Shown here one piece after another: positions 8,953 through 17,447 of a stretch of DNA of 64,000 nt. The first letter of the stretch is position 1, and every line of letters begins with the position of its first letter. This DNA comes from P52-10 sp041397365 (GTDB taxonomy: Bacteria; Pseudomonadota; Alphaproteobacteria; Rhizobiales; Xanthobacteraceae). The DNA is taken from contig JAWKWT010000005.1 of assembly GCA_041397365.1 (NCBI GenBank), positions 1-64,000 of the forward strand, read 5' to 3'. A program made the translations under genes and the position numbers. Under the pieces are notes generated by a model. The model saw nothing but the letters and a program-made list of their open reading frames with translations, had not been told where the DNA came from and made no database searches.

Positions 8953-9740
8953 TATCGCTGGGCCTTGAACTCCGCCGGGTCGACTTTCGCCGCCGCAATC
9001 ACAAAATCCGCAAGCGCTCGGCCGATGCAATCATGTACGGCCCTTGCAAGCGCAAAACTCCGCGACGAATTCGACAGGTCGAACACGCCGTTCTCGCCCC
9101 AGTTCTGCATGATCGCGTAGCGGTCGAACAGCGGCACATCTTGCTGCTGGGCTACCGCGCGGATGTTGTCCAGATAGGGCTCCGTCGCGATCATGGCCTC
9201 CATCTGCGGACTGTATTGCAGGTTCATCAGCATCGCGTCCGCGCCGGCGGCTTTGACGCTGCCGACCCCGTCGTCGAGCGCATTGCGAAAATCATCCGGA
9301 TGCACCGCGCGGATGGCGTCGAACGTGCCGGTCTGCCAGAGCAGCAGATCGGGCTTTCGCTCCGCGACGAGGCCCTTCAATGTTTCGGCGACCTCTTCGG
9401 CCGGCTTCTTCGGTTGCAGATGGGTGGTGACGGCGATCGCGATGCCGGGGAGTTTTTCGCGCAGGCTCGCTTCCAGCCGCGCCGGATAGGCGATCGAGGC
9501 GCCGTCGGGGCCGGCGAGCGTGGACGATCCGCTTCCCACCACCAGAATGTCGAGTTTTTTGCGAATCTTGATCGCGGCCGAGACCGTTCCAAGCACATTG
9601 TCGCCGACGGACATCAGCTCCGGCGGCATCTCGCAGGATTTGGCCGGCTCCTGCTTGCCATCCGCGCCCCCCTTCTGGGCGCAGACCGGCGATCCGGCCA
9701 AAAATCCGGCGACCAGCAGTGCCTGGAGGACAATCTTCAT
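8952..9740 (-). CDS. SGNH-hydrolase-like exported protein (degenerate catalytic motifs)
   Basis: 262 aa, signal peptide MKIVLQALLVAGFLAGSPVCA. Paralogue of the downstream gene: block I is retained (VVGSGSSTLAG) and the segment MQNWGENG matches MRNWHNDQ in the neighbour. Block III is WQTGTF rather than GTN, and the block V DGxH dyad is missing; where the neighbour has DGLHLND this protein has SNSSRSFALARAV. It may be a non-catalytic partner or have other chemistry. Its ATG overlaps the opgC stop by 4 bases (ATGA). Confidence 0.8.
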   Translation of the reverse strand: MKIVLQALLVAGFLAGSPVCAQKGGADGKQEPAKSCEMPPELMSVGDNVLGTVSAAIKIRKKLDILVVGSGSSTLAGPDGASIAYPARLEASLREKLPGIAIAVTTHLQPKKPAEEVAETLKGLVAERKPDLLLWQTGTFDAIRAVHPDDFRNALDDGVGSVKAAGADAMLMNLQYSPQMEAMIATEPYLDNIRAVAQQQDVPLFDRYAIMQNWGENGVFDLSNSSRSFALARAVHDCIGRALADFVIAAAKVDPAEFKAQR

Positions 9741-10933
9741 GCTGCTCCTGCCGACGATTTCCTCGCCTGATGGGAACCGCTCTTGTCGGCGACGCCCTTG
9801 TACCATGAAAGCAGCCAGGCCGTGCCAGACATAATGACGATTCCGGCCGCGCTGATCGCCAAATGTATCCACGGGCCGCCCTGCAACTCAACTATCGCGA
9901 AATGGCCGGCGAAGGCCAGAAAGATGCCGACGCAGAAAATTTCCAGCGAATGCTGGCCGCACAGGATCATCGGCCGCAGCCAGGCAGATGTCAGCCCCGG
10001 CCAGCCCTTCGGGATAAGATGGATGGTCACCACCGCCAGCGCAAGGAAATGCGCAAATCTCAGCACGTCCAGATCGGTCTTGCTGATCGGATACATCCAC
10101 CGCGCAAGCATTTTCGGCATCAGGAAGTCGATGCGCGGAAAGTGCCAGGTGAGCACGACGGCGAGCGCGAACACCAGATACGCCGCCGCCAGCGCCAGCG
10201 TGATCCGAGACGTCAGGATGCGCGACATCCGCTCCGCCCCGCCCAGCGCGCACCATGCGCCGAACACGAACAGCAATTGCCACGCGAACGGATTGAAGAA
10301 CCACGTGCCGCTTGGATAGGACGGCAGCGCCAGCTCGAACTCCCACGTCACCGCGTAGAGCGCGACCGACAGCGCCAGCGCCAGATCGGCCTTCTTCCGC
10401 AACAGCCAGAGAACCGGCGGAAAGAACATCATCAGCACGATATAGAGCGGCAGCACGTCCATGTTCACAGGCCGGAAGCGCAGCAGTAGCGCCTGAACGA
10501 TGGTCACATCCGGCTGCTTGAGAAAATCGAGAATGTTCATTTCCTCCGCATAGAGCGGATTGTCGAACCGGGCTGCGACATAGGAAATCTCGGCGAGATA
10601 GATCGTGAACAGAAAGATGTGCGCGACATAGATCTGCCAGGCGCGCTTGAGAATGCGCGCGCTGGCGACGAGGAAGCCGCGCTCCTGCATCGCCCGGCCA
10701 TAGACGAAGGCCGCCGTGTAGCCGGAGATGAAAATGAAAATCTCGGTGGCGTCGCTGAAGCCGTAATTGCGCAGCGTGAACCACGTCAGCACATTGGTCG
10801 GCAGATGGTCGATGAAGATCAGCCAGAGCGCCAGCCCCCGGAACAGATCGAGCCGCAATTCGCGTTCGGTCACGGGCGGCGCGACGATGGTCTTCGGAGG
10901 CGAAATCTCGGTCTCGGCGGCGGCGAGCGTCAT
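9737..10933 (-). CDS. opgC: OpgC-family membrane acyltransferase
   Basis: Polytopic inner-membrane protein of 398 aa of the OpgC family, which adds succinyl groups to osmoregulated periplasmic glucans in alphaproteobacteria. Typical N-terminus ERELRLDLFRGLALWLIFID with the Asp-Arg pair and His of acyltransferase-3-like proteins, then about ten hydrophobic segments. The ATG at 10933 is favoured; a GTG at 11008 would add 25 residues without an obvious RBS. First gene of a three-gene operon with the two SGNH proteins. The glucan synthase opgH lies far away at 52006. Confidence 0.88.
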   Translation of the reverse strand: MTLAAAETEISPPKTIVAPPVTERELRLDLFRGLALWLIFIDHLPTNVLTWFTLRNYGFSDATEIFIFISGYTAAFVYGRAMQERGFLVASARILKRAWQIYVAHIFLFTIYLAEISYVAARFDNPLYAEEMNILDFLKQPDVTIVQALLLRFRPVNMDVLPLYIVLMMFFPPVLWLLRKKADLALALSVALYAVTWEFELALPSYPSGTWFFNPFAWQLLFVFGAWCALGGAERMSRILTSRITLALAAAYLVFALAVVLTWHFPRIDFLMPKMLARWMYPISKTDLDVLRFAHFLALAVVTIHLIPKGWPGLTSAWLRPMILCGQHSLEIFCVGIFLAFAGHFAIVELQGGPWIHLAISAAGIVIMSGTAWLLSWYKGVADKSGSHQARKSSAGAA

Positions 10934-11165
10934 GCGGGACTCGATCGGTTCATCCTGTCCTCGTATCGCGAACCGCGCTTCGGCAACAGGCATGCAAGGG
11001 GCGATCACCGAAAATTCAGAACGGCGCCGGCCGAAGCACGCGACTTCATAGCATGGCGATTGTGCGCTATAGTGAGACTTCTACTCAGGAGCGGAATAAG
11101 AGGAAGGGCGCGGCAAGGCTTTTCGCCTTTATTCCCTCCCGGACATGAGAATCGATCGAGCGAGC

Positions 11166-11558
11166 ATGTACAAAGCGGTGACGCGCGCCATCGAAGTGAA
11201 GGTCGAGCCCCGCTTCATGCCGGACCGATCCTCCGCGGACGAGCACGTCTTCTTCTGGGCCTACCGGATCGTCATCGCCAATCATGGAACCGAGACGGTG
11301 CAATTGCGCCGGCGCCACTGGATCATCACCGACGCCACCGGCCAGCGGCAGGAGGTGAAAGGCGAGGGTGTGGTCGGCGAACAGCCGACGCTGAAACCAG
11401 GCGAGGTGTTCGAATACACCAGCGGAGTACCGTTGCAGACGCCGTCCGGGTTCATGACCGGGCGCTATCAGATGGTCAACGATCACGGCGAGCGCTTCGA
11501 AATCGACATTCCGGCGTTCTCGCTCGACAGCCCGGCCGTCCGCCGGACGCTGAATTGA
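11166..11558 (+). CDS. apaG: ApaG protein
   Basis: 130 aa, full-length ApaG (DUF525) with a fibronectin-type-III-like fold: VKVEPRFMPDRSS, RRRHWIITDATGQRQEVKGE, GVVGEQPTLKPGEVFEYTSG and GFMTGRYQM are conserved blocks. Named for Co2+/Mg2+ resistance; the biochemical role is not settled. Start chosen at MYKAVTR as in relatives; an in-frame ATG at 11145 would add seven residues. Its stop codon is inside a palindromic repeat. Confidence 0.92.
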   Translation: MYKAVTRAIEVKVEPRFMPDRSSADEHVFFWAYRIVIANHGTETVQLRRRHWIITDATGQRQEVKGEGVVGEQPTLKPGEVFEYTSGVPLQTPSGFMTGRYQMVNDHGERFEIDIPAFSLDSPAVRRTLN

Positions 11559-11605
11559 GCATGATCTTTTCCGAAAACCGGTTTCCACTTTTCGGGATCA
11601 TGCTC
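11557..11605. repeat. Palindromic intergenic repeat, copy 1
   Basis: Ends GAGCATGATC and GATCATGCTC form an inverted repeat around a second inner palindrome (CCGAAAACCGGTTT and the CTTTTCGG arm). A close copy lies at 20234-20281. It spans the apaG stop and touches the hslO stop between these convergent genes. It resembles REP-like elements common in Bradyrhizobium relatives and may serve as a bidirectional terminator. Confidence 0.8.
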
Positions 11606-12576
11606 TAGCCGGCCCCAGCCTCTTCCGGCGTGAACTCATAGACAGACGAGCAGAATTCGCAGGTCACGACCACCTTGCCGTTCTCGACCATCTCTGCGCG
11701 GTCCTGCGGCGAGAAGCGCGCGAGCATGGCCGAGACCGCGTCGCGCGAGCACGAGCATTTCGCCTGCACCGGCTGCGTCTGGAACACCCGCACGCCGCGT
11801 TCGTGAAACAGGCGGAACAGCAGCCTTTCGCCGGACAGTTCGGGATCGATCAGTTCGACATCCTCCACCGTCTGCATCAGCGCCTGCCCCTCGGCCCAGG
11901 CATCGTCATCGTCGACCGGGCTCGGCAGCGCACCTTCCGGCGCATCACCCGGATCGAGATCGGCCTGCCGCGCGCGGTCGGAGGATTTCGGCAAAAATTG
12001 CAGCAGTAACCCGCCCGCGCGCCAGCGATGGCGCGGGCCGTCCTGGCTGCGCAATTCCTCACCGACCGCGAGGCGGACTCGCGTCGGAATCTGTTCGGAG
12101 CGCAGGAAATATTCGTGCGCGGCGGCTTCGAGATCGCCGCCGTCCAGCGCCACCAGCCCCTGATAGCGGCTCATATCGCTGCCCTGATCCACGGTCATCG
12201 CCAGATGGCCGCGGCCAAGCAGTTCGCCCGAACTCAGCCCCGGCCGCAGCCGCGTCGCATCGAAGCGGGCGTAGGCGCGCATCCGGTCGGGCGCTGCGAA
12301 ATTCACCACCAGCATCGAGACCGGACCGTCGGTCTGCGTTTGCAGAATGAAGCGCCCCTCGAATTTCAGCGACGAGCCCAGCAGTGCGGTTAGCGCGATC
12401 GCCTCGCCAAGCAGCTTGCTGACCTGCGGCGGATAAGCGTGCTTGCTGAGCAGGTCGTCGAGCGCAGGCCCGAGCTTGACTAGCCGGCCCCTCAGATCGA
12501 GCGGCGCGACCTCGAATGGCAGGATCGCATCTTCGAGCGGAGCCGCCGATGGTCCGCGAACCTGTCCATCCGCCAT
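11605..12576 (-). CDS. hslO: Hsp33 redox-regulated chaperone
   Basis: 323 aa. Oxidation-activated holdase chaperone. The zinc-binding C-terminal switch is complete: KCSCSRD (CxC) and TCEFCSSVYEF (CxxC). The N-terminal core includes VMVV-like and YQGLVALDGGD segments typical of the family. Its start lies 1 base from the argF stop, so it is the third gene of an argD-argF-hslO operon, an arrangement common in alphaproteobacteria. Confidence 0.95.
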   Translation of the reverse strand: MADGQVRGPSAAPLEDAILPFEVAPLDLRGRLVKLGPALDDLLSKHAYPPQVSKLLGEAIALTALLGSSLKFEGRFILQTQTDGPVSMLVVNFAAPDRMRAYARFDATRLRPGLSSGELLGRGHLAMTVDQGSDMSRYQGLVALDGGDLEAAAHEYFLRSEQIPTRVRLAVGEELRSQDGPRHRWRAGGLLLQFLPKSSDRARQADLDPGDAPEGALPSPVDDDDAWAEGQALMQTVEDVELIDPELSGERLLFRLFHERGVRVFQTQPVQAKCSCSRDAVSAMLARFSPQDRAEMVENGKVVVTCEFCSSVYEFTPEEAGAG

Positions 12577-12577
12577 C

Positions 12578-13516
12578 TCAGGTCATCGCCGCGTTGAGGC
12601 ACCAGGCCAGAATTCCCTTTTGCGCATGCAGGCGATTTTCGGCCTCGTCGAACACCACCGATTGCGGACCGTCGATGATGTCCGCGGTAACCTCGTCGCC
12701 GCGATGCGCTGGAAGACAATGCATGAACACCGCATCGGGTTTCGCCAGCGACATCAGCCTGTCATTGACCTGATAGCGCTTCAGCAGATTGTGACGCTTT
12801 TCGCCATCCTTGTCGCCCATCGACACCCAGGTGTCGGTGACAACGCAATCGGCGTCGCGCACCATCGCTTCCGGATCTGTGTGAAGCTGGACATTGGCAT
12901 CGTTGAGCCTGATCCAGTCCTTCAGCGGCTTCTCCGGCGCGAGTTCCGGCGGCGTCGCCACATTCAGGCGGAAATCGAAACGCTGCGCCGCATGCACCCA
13001 GGACGCCAGAACATTATTGGCGTCGCCGGTCCAGGCGATCGTCTTGCCCTTGATCGCGCCGCGATGCTCCTCGAAGGTCATGATGTCGGCCATCACCTGA
13101 CAGGGATGCGACAGCCGCGTCAGCCCGTTGATGACCGGAACCGTGGCATACTCCGCCAGTTCCATCAGCGCGCGATGGCTGAGAATGCGGATCATGATCG
13201 CATCGACATAGCGCGACAGCACCCGCGCGGTGTCGGCCAGCGTCTCGCCGCGGCCGAGCTGCATCTCCGCGCCGGTCAGCATGATGGCTTCGCCGCCGAG
13301 TTGGCGCATGCCGACGTCGAACGACACGCGCGTCCGCGTCGACGGCTTTTCGAAAATCATCGCCAGCGTCTTGCCGGCGAGCGGCCGGCTGTCCGGACCA
13401 CCTTCCAATCCGGCCTTGCGACGTTTCTTCATCGCGATGCCGGCGTTCAGCATGGTCCGCAGCTCCGCCGTCGGCAGCGCGCTGAGATCGAGGAAATGTC
13501 TTGGCGGCGCGGTCAC
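12578..13516 (-). CDS. argF: Ornithine carbamoyltransferase
   Basis: 312 aa; makes citrulline from ornithine and carbamoyl phosphate. Carbamoyl-phosphate site EKPSTRTRVSFDVG, HPCQVMAD, and the ornithine site MHCLPAHRGDEV are intact. One base separates it from the argD stop and one from the hslO start region, showing an operon. Confidence 0.97.
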   Translation of the reverse strand: MTAPPRHFLDLSALPTAELRTMLNAGIAMKKRRKAGLEGGPDSRPLAGKTLAMIFEKPSTRTRVSFDVGMRQLGGEAIMLTGAEMQLGRGETLADTARVLSRYVDAIMIRILSHRALMELAEYATVPVINGLTRLSHPCQVMADIMTFEEHRGAIKGKTIAWTGDANNVLASWVHAAQRFDFRLNVATPPELAPEKPLKDWIRLNDANVQLHTDPEAMVRDADCVVTDTWVSMGDKDGEKRHNLLKRYQVNDRLMSLAKPDAVFMHCLPAHRGDEVTADIIDGPQSVVFDEAENRLHAQKGILAWCLNAAMT

Positions 13517-13517
13517 G

Positions 13518-14723
13518 TCAGGCGGCCCCCCGCTTCAGCGACTTGCTCAGCGCGGCGCAGGTCCGCTCGATGCGAGCGACAGCCTCGTCCACTTCCGCCT
13601 CGCTGACGATCAAGGGCGGCAGCATCCGCACCACATTCTCGCCGGCGGCGACGGTGAGCAGCTTTTCGTCGCGCAGCGCGTTCGACAGATCGCCCGCCGG
13701 GATCACGGCCTTGAGGCCGATCAGCAGGCCCTCGCCGCGCACCTCGCTGACGATGTCCGGATAGCGGTCGCAGATGCTCGCAAGCTTCTGCTTCAGCAGC
13801 AACGAAACCCGCTGCACCTGCTCGATGAAGCCCGGCGCGAGCATCACGTCCAGCACCGCGTTCGCAGCCGCCATCGCCAGCGGATTGCCGCCGAAGGTCG
13901 AGCCGTGCGTGCCGGCAACCATGCCCTTCGCGGCCTCGGTGGTCGCAAGGCACGCGCCGATCGGGAAGCCGCCGCCCAGCGCCTTCGCCAGCGACATGAT
14001 GTCGGGCGTCACGCCGGTTCGCTTATAGGCGAAGATTTCGCCGGTGCGGCCCATGCCGGTCTGCACCTCGTCGAACACCAGCAGCAGGCCGTGCTGGTCG
14101 CACAATTCGCGCAAGCCCTTGAAGAATTGCAGCGACGGCGCGCGCACGCCGCCCTCGCCCTGCAACGGTTCGATCATGATCGCCGCCGTCTGCGGGCCGA
14201 TCGCCTTTTTCACCGCCTCGATGTCGCCGAGCGGAACCTGATCGAAGCCGTCCACCGGCGGGCCGAAGCCTTCGAGATATTTCGCCTGTCCGCCGGCGGC
14301 GATGGTCGCCAGCGTCCGGCCGTGGAACGCGCCTTCAAAGGTAATGATGCGGTAGCGTTCCGGTTTGCCATTTGCGTGCTGATATTTGCGCGCCATCTTG
14401 ATGGCGCACTCCATCGCCTCCGCGCCGGAATTGCAGAAGAAGACGACGTCCGCGAAGCTCGCCTCGCAAAGCCTGTTGGCCAGCTTCTCGCCGTCCGGCA
14501 TCTTGTAGAGATTGGAGACGTGCCAGACCTTGCCGAGCTGCTCGGTCATCGCCTGAACCAGATGCGGATGCGCGTGTCCGAGCGCGTTGACGGCGACGCC
14601 GCTGCCGAAATCGAGATAGCGGTCACCATTGGTCGCGATCAGCCAGACGCCCTCGCCGCGCTCGAACGCGACATCAGCCCTTGCGAAAACGGGAAGCAGA
14701 TGGGTCTGTACGATCTGGCTCAT
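13518..14723 (-). CDS. argD: Acetylornithine aminotransferase
   Basis: 401 aa PLP class-III aminotransferase converting N-acetylglutamate semialdehyde to N-acetylornithine. Conserved: DFGSGVAVNALGHAHP, FCNSGAEAMECAIKMARK, FDEVQTGMGRTG and the PLP-lysine region MSLAKALGGGFPIGA. The ATG at 14723 gives the family N-terminus MSQIVQTHLLPVFARADVAF; the frame is open upstream to 14861 but without homology. First gene of argD-argF-hslO. Confidence 0.97.
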   Translation of the reverse strand: MSQIVQTHLLPVFARADVAFERGEGVWLIATNGDRYLDFGSGVAVNALGHAHPHLVQAMTEQLGKVWHVSNLYKMPDGEKLANRLCEASFADVVFFCNSGAEAMECAIKMARKYQHANGKPERYRIITFEGAFHGRTLATIAAGGQAKYLEGFGPPVDGFDQVPLGDIEAVKKAIGPQTAAIMIEPLQGEGGVRAPSLQFFKGLRELCDQHGLLLVFDEVQTGMGRTGEIFAYKRTGVTPDIMSLAKALGGGFPIGACLATTEAAKGMVAGTHGSTFGGNPLAMAAANAVLDVMLAPGFIEQVQRVSLLLKQKLASICDRYPDIVSEVRGEGLLIGLKAVIPAGDLSNALRDEKLLTVAAGENVVRMLPPLIVSEAEVDEAVARIERTCAALSKSLKRGAA

Positions 14724-14863
14724 GGTGACCTGCCCAGCAGTGATCCGGCATCGAAGAATGTGTGCATCGGAACGGCCCTGCCGTGAAGCGGCCGGTCCTC
14801 GCATCGTAGCGGCGTTCGGGCGGCACAGGCGCCGCGATGCGAAAGCCTGCCCCGGAAACAAAA

Positions 14864-14886
14864 GTGCCGCCTTTCCAAGGCGGCAC
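14864..14886 (-). terminator. Intrinsic-terminator-like hairpin in the argD leader
   Basis: Perfect 8-bp stem GTGCCGCC/GGCGGCAC with a 7-base loop; on the minus strand it is followed by TTTTGTTT. It begins only about five bases after the predicted start of the argD transcript, so it could attenuate or protect the mRNA 5' end. Confidence 0.6.
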
Positions 14887-14897
14887 CGACAGGCATC

Positions 14898-14925
14898 ATT
14901 TTATTACCGGTCCGGATTCTGTCAA
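14898..14925 (-). promoter_or_regulatory. Predicted sigma70 promoter for argD-argF-hslO
   Basis: On the minus strand TTGACA (14925-14920) and TAAAAT (14903-14898) with a 16-base spacer that contains a GATTC (GANTC) site. Near-consensus boxes in a GC-rich region. Confidence 0.6.
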
Positions 14926-15264
14926 CCGCCGACACGCGACGAAAGTCTCCGTGCGGAGGCTGACCGAACTGCCACGGAGTCGCAGAAAAAGCCCATTTTG
15001 CTGATTTCTACACAGCTCAGATGGTTATTGGCCGGCACGGACTCTTGCGCGTGAGTCAGGCCATATTGTAGCGTTTGGGCCATCAGACACGACATCTCGT
15101 GCAGCGGGTCCGCTCCCTTAAGGTCGCTTTTGTTAGGCGTAACGTCCGGATTTTCAACTCGATTCCGGCGAGGGAGCAGGGATTCGGCGGACGGGAGCGG
15201 CGAGCGACGCGAGCGGCTTCAGCCGCGCGGGCGAGCGTCCCGCGGCAGAATTAAGGAAGAGGCG

Positions 15265-15771
15265 ATGACAACGATTACCTGGTCGGACGATCGCGTGGAG
15301 CAACTCAAAAAGCTCTGGGAAGCCGGCCTGTCCGCCAGCCAGATCGCAGCGGAACTCGGCAACGTCACCCGCAACGCGGTGATCGGCAAGGTGCACCGGC
15401 TCGGCCTGTCCGGCCGCGCCAAGAGCCCGACGACCTCGGTGCCGCGGCCGCGCAAGGCGCGCCCGGCGCAACACATCATCCGGATTTCGCGCCCCGTCGC
15501 GCGCGGCAACACCGCGCTCGCGCAAGCCTTCGAGGTCGAATACGAAGCCGACCCGATCGCATTCGACAATGTGGTGCCGATGAGCCAGCGCAAGACGCTG
15601 CTGGAACTCAACGAGGATACCTGCCACTGGCCGGTCGGCGATCCCGGCAGCCCCGACTTCTTCTTCTGCGGCGGCAAGTCGCTCGCCAACCTGCCTTATT
15701 GCGCGCATCATTCGCGCATCGCCTATCAGCCCGCGGCCGAACGGCGGCGCACGCCGGCCAAGCCGCGCTAA
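15265..15771 (+). CDS. gcrA: GcrA cell-cycle regulator
   Basis: 168 aa. GcrA binds sigma70-RNA polymerase and CcrM-methylated GANTC promoters to drive S-phase genes in alphaproteobacteria. N-terminal DNA-binding helices WSDDRVEQLKKLWEAGLSAS and NAVIGKVHRLGLSGRAKSP, a basic proline-rich linker, and a C-terminal sigma-interacting domain with CHWPVGDPGSPDFFFCGGK and PYCAHHSRIAYQ. ATG at 15265 with AGGAAGAGG. The upstream region has several GANTC sites, consistent with methylation control. Confidence 0.97.
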   Translation: MTTITWSDDRVEQLKKLWEAGLSASQIAAELGNVTRNAVIGKVHRLGLSGRAKSPTTSVPRPRKARPAQHIIRISRPVARGNTALAQAFEVEYEADPIAFDNVVPMSQRKTLLELNEDTCHWPVGDPGSPDFFFCGGKSLANLPYCAHHSRIAYQPAAERRRTPAKPR

Positions 15772-15818
15772 GCGCACGCTTCCAGAACGCTCCGTGCTTT
15801 AACGAGAACATCGTATGC

Positions 15819-15945
15819 CGTCATGGCCGGGTTTATCCCGGCCATCCACATCTTGCTGAGCAGAGCCGCCGTTCAGACGTGGATGCCCGGCACGTAAGCG
15901 AGCGAAGCGACGCCGTTCTTTGAACGGCTATGGCCGGGCATGACG
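15819..15945. repeat. Dispersed inverted-repeat element, copy 1
   Basis: Bounded by CGTCATGGCCGG and GCCGGGCATGACG, with the internal arms CCATCCACATCTTGCTGA and AGACGTGGATGCCCGGCAC. A related copy is at 28053-28173. It fills the gap between the convergent gcrA and phoB genes. A non-coding repeat family; no ORF inside. Confidence 0.75.
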
Positions 15946-15980
15946 GAGAATAGACCGGAAAGGTAGTCTCAAGCCTGACG

Positions 15981-16688
15981 CTACCGCGCCTCGACCTTGC
16001 CGAAACGGTCGTCGAGCGCATAGCCCGCGCCGCGCACGGTGCGGATCGGATCGACCGCCTGCCCGGAATTCAGAAGCTTCCGCAGCCGGCCGATATGCAC
16101 GTCCACCGTCCGCTCGTCGATGTAGATGTCACGGCCCCAGACGCTGTCGAGCAATTGCTCGCGGCTGAACACCCGCCCCGGATGCTCCAGGAAAAATTCG
16201 AGCAGGCGATATTCGGTGGGCCCGAGTTCGATCGGCTCGCCGCCGCGCGAGACGCGGCGTTTTTCACGATCGAGTTCCAGATCGCCATAGGTCAGCACGT
16301 CCGCCAGACGCTCCGGCGCTGCGCGGCGCAACAGCGCGCGCACGCGCGCGAGCAGTTCCGGTACCGAGAACGGCTTGACGATGTAATCGTCCGCGCCGGT
16401 CGCAAGCCCACGCACGCGCTCGCTCTCCTCGCCGCGCGCGGTGAGCATGATGATCGGCAATTGCTTCGTCTCGGGCCGCGCCCGCAGCCGGCGGCAGAGT
16501 TCGATGCCCGACAGCCCCGGCAGCATCCAGTCCAGCACTACCAGATCCGGCACGCGCTCCTTCAGGCGGGTATCCGCCTCGTCGCCGCGCGCGACCGTCT
16601 CCACCTCATAGCCTTCCGCGTCGAGGTTGTAGCGGAGCAGCGTCGTCAGCGCCTCCTCGTCCTCGACAACCAGAATTCGTGCGTTCAT
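15981..16688 (-). CDS. phoB: Phosphate regulon response regulator PhoB
   Basis: 235 aa OmpR-type regulator. Receiver domain with phospho-acceptor Asp in LVVLDWMLPGLSG, the acidic pocket VVEDEEA and the Lys in DYIVKPF; C-terminal winged helix with RTVDVHIGRLRKLL. It activates the Pho regulon when phosphorylated by PhoR. Last gene of phoR-pstS-pstC-pstA-pstB-phoU-phoB, 19 bases after phoU. Confidence 0.97.
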   Translation of the reverse strand: MNARILVVEDEEALTTLLRYNLDAEGYEVETVARGDEADTRLKERVPDLVVLDWMLPGLSGIELCRRLRARPETKQLPIIMLTARGEESERVRGLATGADDYIVKPFSVPELLARVRALLRRAAPERLADVLTYGDLELDREKRRVSRGGEPIELGPTEYRLLEFFLEHPGRVFSREQLLDSVWGRDIYIDERTVDVHIGRLRKLLNSGQAVDPIRTVRGAGYALDDRFGKVEAR

Positions 16689-16707
16689 CGCTAACCTTCG
16701 GTCTGCT

Positions 16708-17424
16708 TCATTTCCCCGGCGCGAGCGCCGCGAAACTCGTCATATCGCCCTTCGGCCGCTGATCCTGAATCTGCTGGCCCTCGATCATGTAGAACACCGT
16801 CTCGGCAATGTTAGTGGCGTGATCGCCGATCCGCTCGATGTTTTTTGCGCAGAACATCAGATGAATGCAGAACGAGATGTTCCGCGGGTCTTCCATCATA
16901 TAGGTGAGCAGCTCGCGGAACAGCGAGGTACAGATCGCATCGACCTCCTCGTCGCCCTTCCACACCGCCATGGCCGCCGGCAGATCGTGCGCAGCGTAGG
17001 CGTCGAGCACCGATTTCAATTGCGACTGCACCAGCGTCGTCATGTGCTCCAGGCCGCGGATTAGCTTCATCGGATTGAAATCGCCGTCGAGCTGGCTGAT
17101 GCGCTTGCCGATATTCTTGGCAAGATCGCCGATCCGCTCAAGATCGGTGGCGACCCGCAGCGCCCCGACGATCTCGCGCAGATCGACCGCCATCGGCTGG
17201 CGGCGCGCGATCGTCAGCACCGCCCTCTCCTCGATCTGGCGTTGCAACCTGTCGAGTTCGGCGTCGAGCGCCACGACCTGCTTGCCGAGCGCCCCGTCGC
17301 GGCGAACCAGCGAATCGACGGAATCGGCGATCTGCCGTTCGGCCAGGCCACCCATTTCGGCGACGAGCCGCGCCAGTTCCTGCAAATCGGCGTCAAACGC
17401 TTTTGCGGTGTGTTCCGAAGCCAT
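16708..17424 (-). CDS. phoU: Phosphate signalling regulator PhoU
   Basis: 238 aa of paired three-helix bundles, each with the metal-binding ExxxDxxKN-type motif (DLERIGDLAKNIGKR and NIERIGDHATNIAE). It links the Pst transporter to PhoR and restrains signalling when phosphate is ample. Start at MASEHTAK (17424), 23 bases after pstB. The open frame runs further into pstB but without homology. Confidence 0.96.
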   Translation of the reverse strand: MASEHTAKAFDADLQELARLVAEMGGLAERQIADSVDSLVRRDGALGKQVVALDAELDRLQRQIEERAVLTIARRQPMAVDLREIVGALRVATDLERIGDLAKNIGKRISQLDGDFNPMKLIRGLEHMTTLVQSQLKSVLDAYAAHDLPAAMAVWKGDEEVDAICTSLFRELLTYMMEDPRNISFCIHLMFCAKNIERIGDHATNIAETVFYMIEGQQIQDQRPKGDMTSFAALAPGK

Positions 17425-17447
17425 GTGTGTTCTCCCAACCGCCGCTA

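Larger units (their letters stand above)
14724..15264. other. Divergent argD/gcrA regulatory region rich in GANTC sites
   Basis: 541 bases with no convincing gene. It contains a sigma70-like promoter and an adjoining hairpin on the minus strand ahead of argD, and six GANTC sites (14915, 14977, 15040, 15053, 15161, 15181) that are candidate CcrM methylation sites upstream of gcrA. Confidence 0.6.
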
